Assembly: GCF_964355755.1 (NCBI RefSeq)
Contig: NC_092678.1
Coordinates: 18,446,922-18,510,921, forward strand
From: Antedon mediterranea
Taxonomy: Eukaryota; Echinodermata; Crinoidea; Comatulida; Antedonidae
DNA length: 64,000 nt
Direction of reading: 5' to 3'
In this document: positions 48,510 through 58,226 of the stretch, in pieces
Numbering within the stretch: the stretch's first letter is position 1
How the letters are laid out: each line of letters starts with the position of its first letter
Position numbers and translations under genes: made by a program
The notes under the pieces: generated by a model
Database searches by the model: none
The model's input: the letters and a program-made list of their open reading frames with translations, nothing else
Told to the model about the DNA's origin: nothing

Positions 48510-49389
48510 ATTTATAAAGCAGTGCTCCAACTTTGGACAGGCAGGGAGACTATTGAAATACATTCTACGTACAGTATATGACTATATAATGTCTGTAAAT
48601 TATGGGTTGCATTCTATAAATTGTTTTTTGACACCTGACTTGAAGGGATCTAGACCATGTGTTGTCATCCTGCCATATCTATACATTGCTTCAATTCTCT
48701 AATTTGAATTAAGTAAATGATGTAATTGTTTTTTCTGCCATTAGCTTAATTTCTTTTTCCTTGATTCAATTTATCAGCTTAGTATGTCCTAGCCAAATAT
48801 TTGCCAACTGCATCTAGAATATCATGCAGAGAGAATCAAGTAACTAATAATGACTTGCGTAGTAGAGGTATTACAATCTCAGCGTGCAAGGAGACAAGGT
48901 GAAAGCAGGCAACGAGCTGGTTAAATCATCTTATTGTCGGCTCTTCAGTGGCCTAGTATTCTACCTATCGTGGCCTAGGCATTTGTAACGTTAGCATCTG
49001 TTGCGTTGCTGCCTGGCTAAAGGTTAACAGAACTCGTTAGGCAAAGATAGGGGTTGACAGGTGACCAATAAAAATACTTTTGTCAAATATGATAACTAAA
49101 TGTATTATGTACAATTACAAAAAACATTTTTTGTCATCGTTTGACGGGTAAAAATGTGAGGTTGTCGTTCATGTTTTTGTATAGCTTTTAGATAATTTTG
49201 GTATTTGTCCTGTGATTGAAATATAATTTAGACTATAAACCAGTTACGATTTTCAAAAATTTGCTAATAAACTAATAATTAACTAACTTACTAATCGATA
49301 AAAAAGTAAATTTTTTTCTCTGCGGTTTACAATTTACAATTGTTTAGGTGTTTTCACACTGCCATTTTCTCGGTTATTGGAAACTTTTT

Positions 49390-49780
49390 TTTTGTGCTGC
49401 CAAGAAATTGGGTGTGATTTATTCACATGGTTTGCAGCGGATCCATGAGAATTTCGGACCTCTTGTTCATTGCGAAATCATCTGATATGGTTGACACCTT
49501 TTTTTCATAAAACCTTGTAAAAGCAGATAATATACAGTGAGGTTTTATATCACCACCAGCCTCAAGGTCAAATTTGTCCCATTTCTTCTTCCAAACAATT
49601 GGGGTTAATTTATTAAAGACGGTTATTAATCAGCTATTTTGGCAGCAGAATTTTGGACCCCCGGTTTATTGCAAAATCATCTGACATGGTTCACACCTTT
49701 TTTCCTATCTTGCTAGCACATCACATCACACAGCCAGGTTTTATATCACCACAGGCCTCGTGGTCAAATTAACTGTCAGT
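49390..49780 (+). repeat. ~199-bp tandem duplication, two diverged copies
   Basis: AAATCATCTGATATGGTTGA near 49475 matches AAATCATCTGACATGGTTCA near 49674; both copies continue with CACCTTTTTT, AGGTTTTATATCACCAC and a GGTCAAATT end. Confidence 0.8.
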
Positions 49781-49879
49781 ATCTTTACATGTAATGAAAT
49801 CATAATTAGGCAAGTGTAAGGTTACTATGATTGATAATAGAGCTTTTTAATTGGTTGAATAATAAAAATAATAATAGTT

Positions 49880-50245
49880 CATTCTTATATAGCGCATATA
49901 AGCAAGCTCTCAATGCGCTGATCATTATTACCCAGTCATTTTTTTGCATCAAACACGTATGGAAACATACTTCCATAATGCAGGTAGTAATCAGCGCAAA
50001 GTTGTGTCTTGATCTAACCGGGTACCCATTTATACACCTGGGTGGAGAGAGGCAAACGCCTTGAAAATACATGCAACGTTTTAGAATTTTCCCAATTAAG
50101 GCAGGGGCGTTGTTTACTGTACCTAAAGAGCCAACAGTATCTACATGGTTTGAGGCTAACTCGCCCATAGTTCTCTTGAGAAAAGTAGGGGTTACCCCGG
50201 TGTAGGGGTTACCCTGGTGTACTAGTACACACACAGCCACTCATC
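49880..50245 (+). repeat. Dispersed repeat, copy 1
   Basis: ATATAGCGCATATAAGCAAG, CTCAATGCGCTGATCATTAT, GGAAACATACTTCCATAATG, ACCGGGTACCCATTTATACA and CCTGGGTGGAGAGAGGC, a composition typical of dispersed repeats in marine invertebrates (from memory). The end GGGGTTACCCTGGTGTACTA is duplicated and also resembles 15100-15130. Confidence 0.6.
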
Positions 50246-50939
50246 ATAACTTGGCTCTCTGGGAGAACAGTTTTTGGCTGAAGAGGCCACCTGGTATAAA
50301 GAATAAATAATACTAAAATTAATATGTAACTATAAGAATATAAATTTAAAATATGAACGCAACAAAACTCTTTAAGAGAGTAGGTGCAGAAAAATATAAT
50401 AACTTCTATGATTTTAATTTAGCATGGCAGGTTTTATTGTTACTATGACCATCCTGTGCCCGGCAATTAGAATAGTTTTTGTTTCATGTCTATTTTAACC
50501 TTCTCTCAAAGTTGCCTCTGACAGCCTTAAGTACCTTTAACCGATAATACCCCAGACATCTGATAGCACGACGTCAGATGACGACAATCAGTGAATATTA
50601 CTGTGTGTGTATTCATAGCCTGGCAAGGTGAATATTTTTCTGATAGTGTACTGCAAGTATTTATGATCTCGTCAAATATACAACTAGCCATTCTTGCATT
50701 GACGTCATCTATTCATATACCCTGTTATATCAAACGAGGAATTTTAATTTCTGATCTCTCGTGATTATCCTTTCGACACCAAACAACCTAAGTTGACACT
50801 ATCTGGTTATAAAAATCGTTTGTTTACGTGGCAATGATTAGGATACAATTGTTCGAATGAACTAATATAATAGACTTGATACAGAATAATAACAACAATG
50901 TATTAATTTATATTGTGAAAATTCCATCTTGTTCAAATA

Positions 50940-51160
50940 ACACTTGCATATTGTTACCCATTTTTTGATCAAACACATATGAAAACATACTTCCATAATA
51001 TTGCAGCTAGTAATCAGAATAGTTCTTATTTTTATGACCTTACCAGGTACCCATTTGTGAATCTAGATGGAGAGAGTAAAGTGTCTAAGGATACAAGTAA
51101 TGTGACGGGCATTTGATTTAAACTCCCGATTTTGCGATCAGAGATAAAAAAAATCCAACG
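50940..51160 (+). repeat. Dispersed repeat, copy 2
   Basis: GAAAACATACTTCCATAATA, AGCTAGTAATCAGAATAG, CCAGGTACCCATTTGTGAAT and GATGGAGAGAG align with copy 1 at 49970-50055. Confidence 0.6.
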
Positions 51161-51576
51161 CACTGCACCCCACAATCAATTTCTGTAGTAAATATACATT
51201 CAAACAGCATACGCACATTTTTCTGGGTATTCAAAGAATGATTTTCCAAATTGTATTTTTATGTAGTGACTTGGCGGCCTTGCTTGCTCTTACGGTCACG
51301 GAAAATACAGATAGAGGGCTTTTTATTTTTGTGCGTTGTGTGATTCCGTACATCCATAATTGGACCGTATCCATAGATGATCTGTAGTACTCCAACTGCT
51401 ACACAAATCTAGTAACATTACCGCAGCTATTTCTCAACATTTAACATGCAAACAATATATTAAACAAACATTATACATGGAGCATTATATACTTAAATTT
51501 AAAAGGATGCTCGTGGGCATAATCACTGTTGGAACCTTTCTATGAGCAGGTGTCAACCAATATAATCCGTGCCATA

Positions 51577-51950
51577 TGCTTCTAACATTTGTTTTTTTAT
51601 GTTCCACCCACATTAGTCTCCTGTCCAGATTTTAAGTTAAAAACCTATGCTTTTAACATTTGTTTTTATGTTCCACCCACATTAGTCTCCTGTCCAGATT
51701 TTAGGTTAAAAACCTATGCTTCTAACATTTGTTTTTAGAGGACAGATCCATCCATGCCAACATATGATATTAATAATCCGTCAATAATAGATATTACAAA
51801 TGTCATTCATAATTTCAATGGAGGGAGGGTGCAACCCATGTTCTATCCCCAGGATCCACCCCTAGTTTTATTCAAGTTTCATTCTTTTATTTCACCCACA
51901 ATAGTCTCCTATCCAGATTTTTATAGGTAAAAATATATATTTTAATATGA
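51577..51950 (+). repeat. ~70-bp tandem array
   Basis: Units at 51577, 51648 and 51717 share TGCTTCTAACATTTGTTTTT, TTCCACCCACATTAGTCTCC and AAAAACCTATGC; a diverged unit lies near 51885. Confidence 0.8.
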
Positions 51951-52679
51951 AACTTGTGTTAACTTAATTAAAGATTTTTTGTCAGCCTAGTAAAATTAAT
52001 GAATTATTTATCGCATTAAAATATTTGCATAATCAAACTTTATTAAGAATATGTTTTTTAATACGAAAGGGATGAGCATGGCTTTTTAAAGGGAAAGGGA
52101 TTGCCTACTACTTAAACCATGGAGTTATTTTATTTTTCTATGTTTAAACCTTTGACTTCCCCAAAACATTACATCTGCTATAATATTTACAGCCTACACA
52201 AAAATAAAATAGAATCAATGATGTTTAGACAATAATGAGATGCAATATATTTGGTTTGTGCGTAGCCGTTTCGGTTATAGCGGGGGCGCGAATGGCTTCT
52301 TATAGGCGCCCGAATCAATACAACATAGACATCCGGATGGAATACCAATTGTATGATGACTCTAAGGTGAAGTTACGATGCAGTAACTAGATCAGGCGTT
52401 CATCGCATTTAAAACTCTGGAGATTTGTACATTATAATAACAAACTACCTGGCTTCAATTGAACTTGAAATAATTTGAGATGTTTCGTTTTTTTTTTAAC
52501 TTTTTTAATTTTTGTTTACGGTATCAGCAGATTCAGTAAATTAAATGTAACATTAATGTAGTTATAATTTACATATCCAGCTAAAAATTGACTGAAAACT
52601 CATCTTTATTTGTCAATTATTATCATGTCCGTTTAATTTAATATACTAAATCAATATCATTGATATCAAATATCAAATT

Positions 52680-53010
52680 GGGGATCATGTCAAAAGTATC
52701 CTAATGCAGTTTAACTACATATTTTTACTGCAATAGTAAAAGTATGATTTTATTTGATTAAACATATAAGGAGTATAAATAAAATGTAGTTACTGCAGTA
52801 ACTGCAGTAAAATTCTATTCTAATGCAGTCTACATATTTTTACTGCAATAGAAGTATGATTTTATTTTGTTTCAATATGAACCTTTATGAGACGGTGACT
52901 ATTGGATTAAACAGATAAAGAGTAAATAAAATTTAGTTACTGCAGTTACTAATTGGTTTAAACAGGTATAAAATGTACTTACTGCAGTAACATTATTTTG
53001 ATTTTAGGTC
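52680..53010 (+). repeat. Repeat with three TTACTGCAGT palindromes
   Basis: TAGTTACTGCAGTAAC-type words near 52787, 52937 and 52979 with repeated TTTTTACTGCAATAG and AGTATGATTTTATTT blocks. Related copies lie near 3050, 23420 and 30255. Confidence 0.7.
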
Positions 53011-53340
53011 TTTTACCTATTTATTTGCCTACTGATATTTTTTTTTTAGCTAGAGTGACATGTTTTTGACAAATGAGGATTTTTAGAAGTTCTTTATCAA
53101 GCAGGAAAGGATTTTAAAATTGAGTGTAGCCTAATCGTGATCTTTGCCATTTATAATCAATGTGTTGTGTTTAAAGTTGAAAAGTATTACACAAATCCTG
53201 CTGAACCTACTGTGTAAATGTCTGTTTAATAATCTTGATATGTCCCTCACTGACTTTAAATCATTCTTTCAAACTATCTTTTACGTGACGTTTACCTCAA
53301 CAAAACAAATCTTTGTTAGAACTTGTGTTTACTTACATAC

Positions 53341-53490
53341 AAGTGCTGCAGCCGCGAGAAATAAAATGGTGCGGTGGTTGGAAAGAAAATGGAACAATCT
53401 CTGCGCAGGCCACAGGGTTGCCAAGGGCCTCCGTGAAAAAATGGTCAGTTTGATTAGACCGTACCAACCATACTGGTGGCTAAAGCCCTG
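53341..53490. mobile_element. Short MITE, GTAGCCAC family, copy 3
   Basis: Starts AAGTGCTGCAGCCGCGA and ends TGGTGGCTAAAGCCCTG; the interior has GTGCGGTGGTTGGAAAG, ACAATCTCTGCGCAGGCC and AGGGTTGCCAAGG. The same weak open frame (NLCAGHRV...) occurs in copy 1 because the DNA is related, not because a protein is conserved. Confidence 0.7.
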
Positions 53491-54675
53491 ACAAGTAGAT
53501 GGATCCTACAATCTAATGGAGTAGAGCATGGGTGAAAGGGAAGGAATAGGAGGAGGAATTCTCATCCCCAACCTTGCTTGTTTGTTTGTAAAGTACTTCC
53601 TGTTACTGCCTAATCTTTCGTTATTACACAAGAAGAAAAAAATGACATGTCATTCTCTCAAGCCTGCAGCCATTTTTGTGTGTTTTTTTCACAATTGTGT
53701 AAAAATTTGTTATTGTTAGTTGTAACTTCTACTGCTAGTTAGAGAATGGAAATGGATTTCGTTTGAATCCAAAAAACACCCCTGTTACGTAAACTTGTTT
53801 TTTCAGTTGATGATTTAGCGAAGGTCTACATTCAATAGGTGTTGGGAGGTGCCATGATTCAACTGCTTAAAAAAATCATAAAAATTCTGTTAAATTTTCG
53901 GAATGATTGCTTATATATTTTCTTAGAAGAATGAAAATTAGAAAAAGAATAAAATGTTAATTTTTCTAGAAATATTCACAAGTATATTTGAAAACATAAA
54001 TATTTCAATGCATTGCAACAGCAATGCATTTTCATATGCTTAAATTACTGCTGTTTAAAAAAAAAGCAACGGTACTACTGTATTTAATTTCATAAACAAT
54101 TACAATTTCTGCAGTAATATTGCTGTAGTATTATGCAAATATTCAGTAAAATTGATATATATTCATATGGAAGTAAGAGGTTTTGAACCGTGTTTATACC
54201 ATTAATAACAGTGTATGTGACAGTGTGCATTTAACACCTTTAATAGAGGCTCCGGTGAACAAACGCAGCAGAAATCAATCAGTTATAGATTGTTGGCAAT
54301 GTACGAATAATTTTTCCCCCTTTTTTTTTTCATCAAGAAGTGTTAAGTAATACATACATATACTGTATTTAATGTTTTCTTCCAATTAGCAACCTAGTTT
54401 GGTTACTAATTAGAAGCATTAACATAATTAGGTACAGTTGGGTTACCCTTTGCACACATACCTTTATTTTGTGACGGATACAAAAAAAGTGTATTGGAAC
54501 ATATCAAACTAGTCTCCAAAAGCCCACTCGGTTCCGTTGTTTTCATCCCTTTCCCTTTACAAAATATATGATATAAATTGCCTTCAACAATGTATTTGTG
54601 TTTACTCTTAGATAAATTCTATAATCCCCACTCAATTTTAACCCTCACATTTAATTTAAATTATTATAGTCATGA

Positions 54676-54858
54676 CACAAGAACCTAAAAAAAATACATA
54701 TTCCATTACACAAAACACTATCTTTGCAACATAACATTCAGTTTTCAGGGCCAAAATATTGGAACAAACTTATACCCAAATACATAACCAAATCATTAAC
54801 AATAAAACATTTCTCATTTAAACTAAAAAAGCATCTATTATCCACATACAATCACTGA
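54676..54858 (+). pseudogene. LINE reverse-transcriptase C-terminal remnant (second family)
   Basis: A 60-codon frame after a stop reads IHIPLHKTLSLQHNIQFSGP, then KYWNKLIPKYI and FKLKKHLLS before TGA. The pattern (I/F)xFxGPKxWNxLPxxI ... FKxxLKxxLL is the usual end of non-LTR retrotransposon reverse transcriptases. A T-rich 3' region with CAGCCCTTTCCAAG and GGTTTCGCCTCTCG follows to about 55020. The 5' part is missing. Confidence 0.7.
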
Positions 54859-55164
54859 ATCATAAATAATATTAATTCAAATTTCATTGATATTTTCAAT
54901 CGGTTTCATTTTTATTTATTGTTTTTTTTTGATAAATTTGTACCTTATTTTAGGCAGCCCTTTCCAAGTTTTTCTTTTTTGGGTTTCGCCTCTCGTATTT
55001 ATAAATTATTTTATCATAAATCTTTTACATATAAAAAGAAAATAGAAAAAAATGTGTCTAGGCATCAATAATTATACAGTTGTTTTCCTAGAGCTAAAAG
55101 TGGTCTATATTAATTAAAGAAATGTTTTCACCTAAATCTAATATATATGTTCTTTTTTTCACAG

Positions 55165-55254
55165 AGTGGTTGTTCACAAGAAGAAATACAGAATAAAATT
55201 AGTTCATATGAAACGCAACATCATCATTTGTTGGCGTGTCTAGAAAATGCTACG
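55165..55254 (+). CDS. KCND: Kv4/Shal potassium channel, C-terminal exon with dileucine motif
   Basis: This 90-bp exon encodes 30 residues, starting SGCSQEEIQNKISS and ending YETQHHHLLACLENAT. The end matches the Kv4 C-terminal signature (S/E)xQHHHLLxCLExxT; in mammalian Kv4 channels the equivalent 16-residue stretch, with its dileucine, is known as a dendritic targeting signal. The acceptor is a T-rich tract ending CACAG at 55164, and the donor is GTAAGA at 55255. The exon is in phase with the previous one (34335-34424). The remaining tail exons of Kv4 (starting near NHEF in vertebrates) are not recognisable in the last 8.7 kb and probably lie beyond the window. A MITE begins about 150 bp downstream. 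Confidence 0.93.
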
Positions 55255-55401
55255 GTAAGATATTTTTTTTCGATTTTCATTTTCAAACTTTTAATTATTT
55301 CTTTTTAAATTTAATTTGTTCATCAAACAACTAGCAAAAGAATTTACAAATGAAGACTTTTAATACACTGTCAAATTTGAGTTGAGTGGCAGAGCGATTA
55401 A

Positions 55402-55700
55402 AGTTGCTTTTACATTGTGGCCGGATTCAGTGCGGTGCCCTGAGAAAAATATCAGGTTTAGAGGTAAAACATAGGATCACACCAAAACCTTAAGATTTGA
55501 ATTCGTAACTGATCCATGCTAAAATTGGAGCTATTTGTACGATTTTTTTCTTTTTTAAGCAATGAACAGTGATTATGAATGACCTCGCTTGACAGATAAC
55601 TGAATTTGTGCTCCATGTGAAAGCATTCTCAACACTTCAAAAATGTTTTTTTCAAGGTGCCCGACTGAATCCAACAGGGGCGCCGCAGACATAAAAGCAT
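55402..55700. mobile_element. MITE copy 1, about 150 bp downstream of a Kv4 exon
   Basis: The inverted ends share GGATTCAGT-CGG-GC-CC and a TGAGAAAAA-type stretch: left GCCGGATTCAGTGCGGTGCC, right (reversed) GTTGGATTCAGTCGGGCACC. Its left end also matches the reversed right end of the element at 56596-56906, including GTAAAACATAGGATC versus GTAAAGCATAGGATC, so the two are one family in opposite orientation. Outer limits are approximate. Confidence 0.75.
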
Positions 55701-56595
55701 AGGTGTATGCTTGAGTAGTTCAGGTTGATTTCCTCTTTAAGAAACTTTACTATTGAAGTGTATATAAAAAATGAATACAAAAAAATACTATAGAACGAAG
55801 AAGATGGTGAGGTGGGGATGTTTTTATACAGACCAGAAATTAAATGGCAAAACTCAACAAATTTGAGATGCGACATTTTTAATACTAGTGACGATAAATG
55901 ACCCGATATTGATAAATTTGTTCCAGCATTTGTCTTTATTCAGTAGGAATATAAAACACATTTACATGTGGCCTTACTAAATGTAAAAAAATATCTTGAT
56001 AGGCTTGATTTAACCTCTTGATAATATTCTTGACATTTTCACAAAATGAGATGTGTATGTAACTACTGTAATATGAGCCGTGGAAATATTTTAAAATTTG
56101 GGTCACTTTTGATGGTGCCTACCAACAAGCATAAGAAGTTCTTCGTTTCGAGAAAGTAAATGTCAGTTTTTATGTGAAAGTTGTGAACCGACACGGTGAG
56201 TACGACGGTCACATAATTAGCTCAGACTGTGATGGATGTCTGATGCTGACATTCCTAGGTGTCGCTTCCCAGGGGAGATGCATGTTATTAGGTGGTATGA
56301 ATGAAAGCGTTAATTGGTTGCAAAATCGATAAAATGAATAGTGATAATCGGGAGTCTGGATAGGAACAAACAGGGTTGTTACTCATGTTTTGCAAATGAA
56401 TAGCTTCACGTTGAACGAGACACTTTTGCATAATGATAAATTATTTCAAACCTTACACGAATAATCACTTTAATGTATATTTTCACATGATATCAAATCA
56501 TAATATGTTACTTTTTTAATCTATTCAAACGTGGATTTAGTCTATGTTTTGTGTTGTGGTCGATAAGTTGGGGTACGATTTAGTAAATATTTCAT

Positions 56596-56906
56596 ACTAC
56601 TTTCACATCGCGCTCGGATTTGGCCTGGCGTCCTGAGAAAAATATTGCGAGCATTGAGCTTTCACTTCAAGCATGAATTCACTTATCCGGTGACAAGCTA
56701 GAGCATTCGTGCTCACTGTTGATTGGTCATAATGAAAAAAAATCATACTATTTCAGCCACCAAAAGACTTCTTGATCCATCGCAGTGGTACATATCAAAA
56801 TTGTACAAATTTGGTGTGAACGATCCTATGCTTTACCCCAAACCCATTTTCCACGATATTTTTCTTAGGGCGCCGGACCGAATCCTGGCGCGATGTGAAA
56901 GCACCT
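56596..56906. mobile_element. MITE copy 2, same family as 55402-55700
   Basis: The inverted ends read CTTTCACATCGCGCTCGGAT on the left and (reversed) CTTTCACATCGCGCCAGGAT on the right, each followed by GAGAAAAATAT or AAGAAAAATAT. A 63-codon open frame across the right half is a by-product of the repeat. Outer limits are approximate. Confidence 0.8.
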
Positions 56907-57187
56907 TACTGTAAACCAGATATTGTGTTTGTACGCCAATGATACAGAAACTGCACTGGTTGTGTTACAGTTCCAATATGAAACCAAGTGTGCCTGTGTC
57001 TGCATTATTGTGGGGACTCTACTCCACTGTCTTAACCACTGAAAATAATTTAGTGTTGGGTTCAGGTCACTCAGTAGGTGCGAAAGTGCAGTAGTGCCAT
57101 TGTGGGGTGGAATGATTTAGTGGAGTTGTGGCTTGGTGGTTATGATGCTTGGCTACCACTCCAAGGGTCCTGGGTTCAAGTCCTGTT

Positions 57188-58226
57188 ACATGTCAAAAAC
57201 GAAGATCTTCGTTTTTGGAAACACAACGCTTGACTGCCAAACACGAAGATCTTCGTTTTTCGCGTTTTTTTACGAAATCCGGTAGATAGGTTAATTATTG
57301 GTATATACTATAAATATGGACACTAAATTCGGTCTGGACCGTGAATATTTTACCTTTTGAAAGTAACTAATCTGGTTACGAACGATTGTCAAAATGGTAC
57401 CTGTCGAAATAACATACACCGCGCATCACAGAGTAGCGCGTACAGAGCGATGGTTTGGCGCATTGTGTATCGGTCGCGCGCTAGCTATGCCGCCGAAGCA
57501 TTACAAAGGTTTATGTGGATTGCCATGTTTGTTTGTTATCTGAATAAAAAATAATGGATGAATTTTCAATAAGAAGTCTTTTAATTTTATTATTGTATGT
57601 ATACCCTAATTTTTTTGGTGTTTCACTGTAAGTGGCCGAGTTTCACGCAACAAACTTGTTTAGAAATGGTATGAATATTATCATCAGTTTATTAGCTAGG
57701 CTAGTAGTACTAGGCTATAGCCTAGGCCTAGTCGTAAAACGGTTTCCGGACCAACTTTAGGCCTAGTTAACTAGGCCTGGTGTCTTTACTATGTGGATTT
57801 TGGCGAAACATTGATGTAAGATTTATGATTTATAAAATGTAATACATTTTTCGATAGTGATAACTTGTTTTTATAGGCCTACCGGTGCCGTGTAAGTAAC
57901 TTGTTCGTTGTTTGTTGATCTCACCGGGCGATATTTTCATATTGTGAGGTCTTGCACAAAATCGCGAATATCTCGACTTTCTTGCGCGAAACTACGAAAA
58001 ACTCAAAAAGTGCGTTAATTTCATTTTACTATTACGATTTACATTTTGCGATTTTAAAATCGTTCTTGGTACCATTGTAAAGCTAAAATCTTTATGATTA
58101 TTTTAGTCTAAATTACATGTAAATCAGATCACATACATAGTTTCAATGAGCTTTAATAAAAACATTGAATTGGGCTATAAACGCTGGCGGTGGCAGTTTC
58201 TAACTGGAAAAACCTCTGGCAGTCAA
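57188..58226. mobile_element. ~1-kb insertion inside a SINE
   Basis: The SINE sequence breaks off after GGTTCAAGTCCTGTTA and resumes with AGGACAAGATTACAACTCC. The insert has inverted TTGACTGCCA words near its ends (57230-57239 and 58217-58225), GTTA on both sides as a possible 4-bp target duplication, and two copies of a palindrome around AGATCT near the left end. The interior is CpG-rich at 57418-57495 and holds a TAGGCC cluster (57697-57775). No protein is recognised. Confidence 0.6.
57195..57257. repeat. Repeated perfect palindrome around AGATCT
   Basis: The 22 bases at 57195-57216 are a perfect palindrome (five A, CGAAGATCTTCG, five T). Its core ACGAAGATCTTCGT recurs at 57243-57256, 27 bp further on. 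Either could form a cruciform or be a paired binding site for a dimeric protein. Confidence 0.85.

Larger units (their letters stand above)
34425..55164 (+). other. Kv4 intron, 20.7 kb, repeat content
   Basis: Bounded by GTAAGA at 34425 and CACAG at 55164. It holds a SINE-like copy (34545-34660), a 49-bp array (35465-35930), the intact transposon (37369-41028), a 135-bp array (41240-42060), an 84-bp array (43330-43870), a candidate MITE (44049-44320), a tRNA-like SINE (45478-45560), the foldback element (46023-48114), a 13-bp array (48440-48509), a ~199-bp duplication (49390-49780), two dispersed-repeat copies (49880-50245 and 50940-51160), a ~70-bp array (51577-51950), a palindrome-bearing repeat (52680-53010), a MITE (53341-53490) and a LINE C-terminus (54676-54858). 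Confidence 0.85.
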
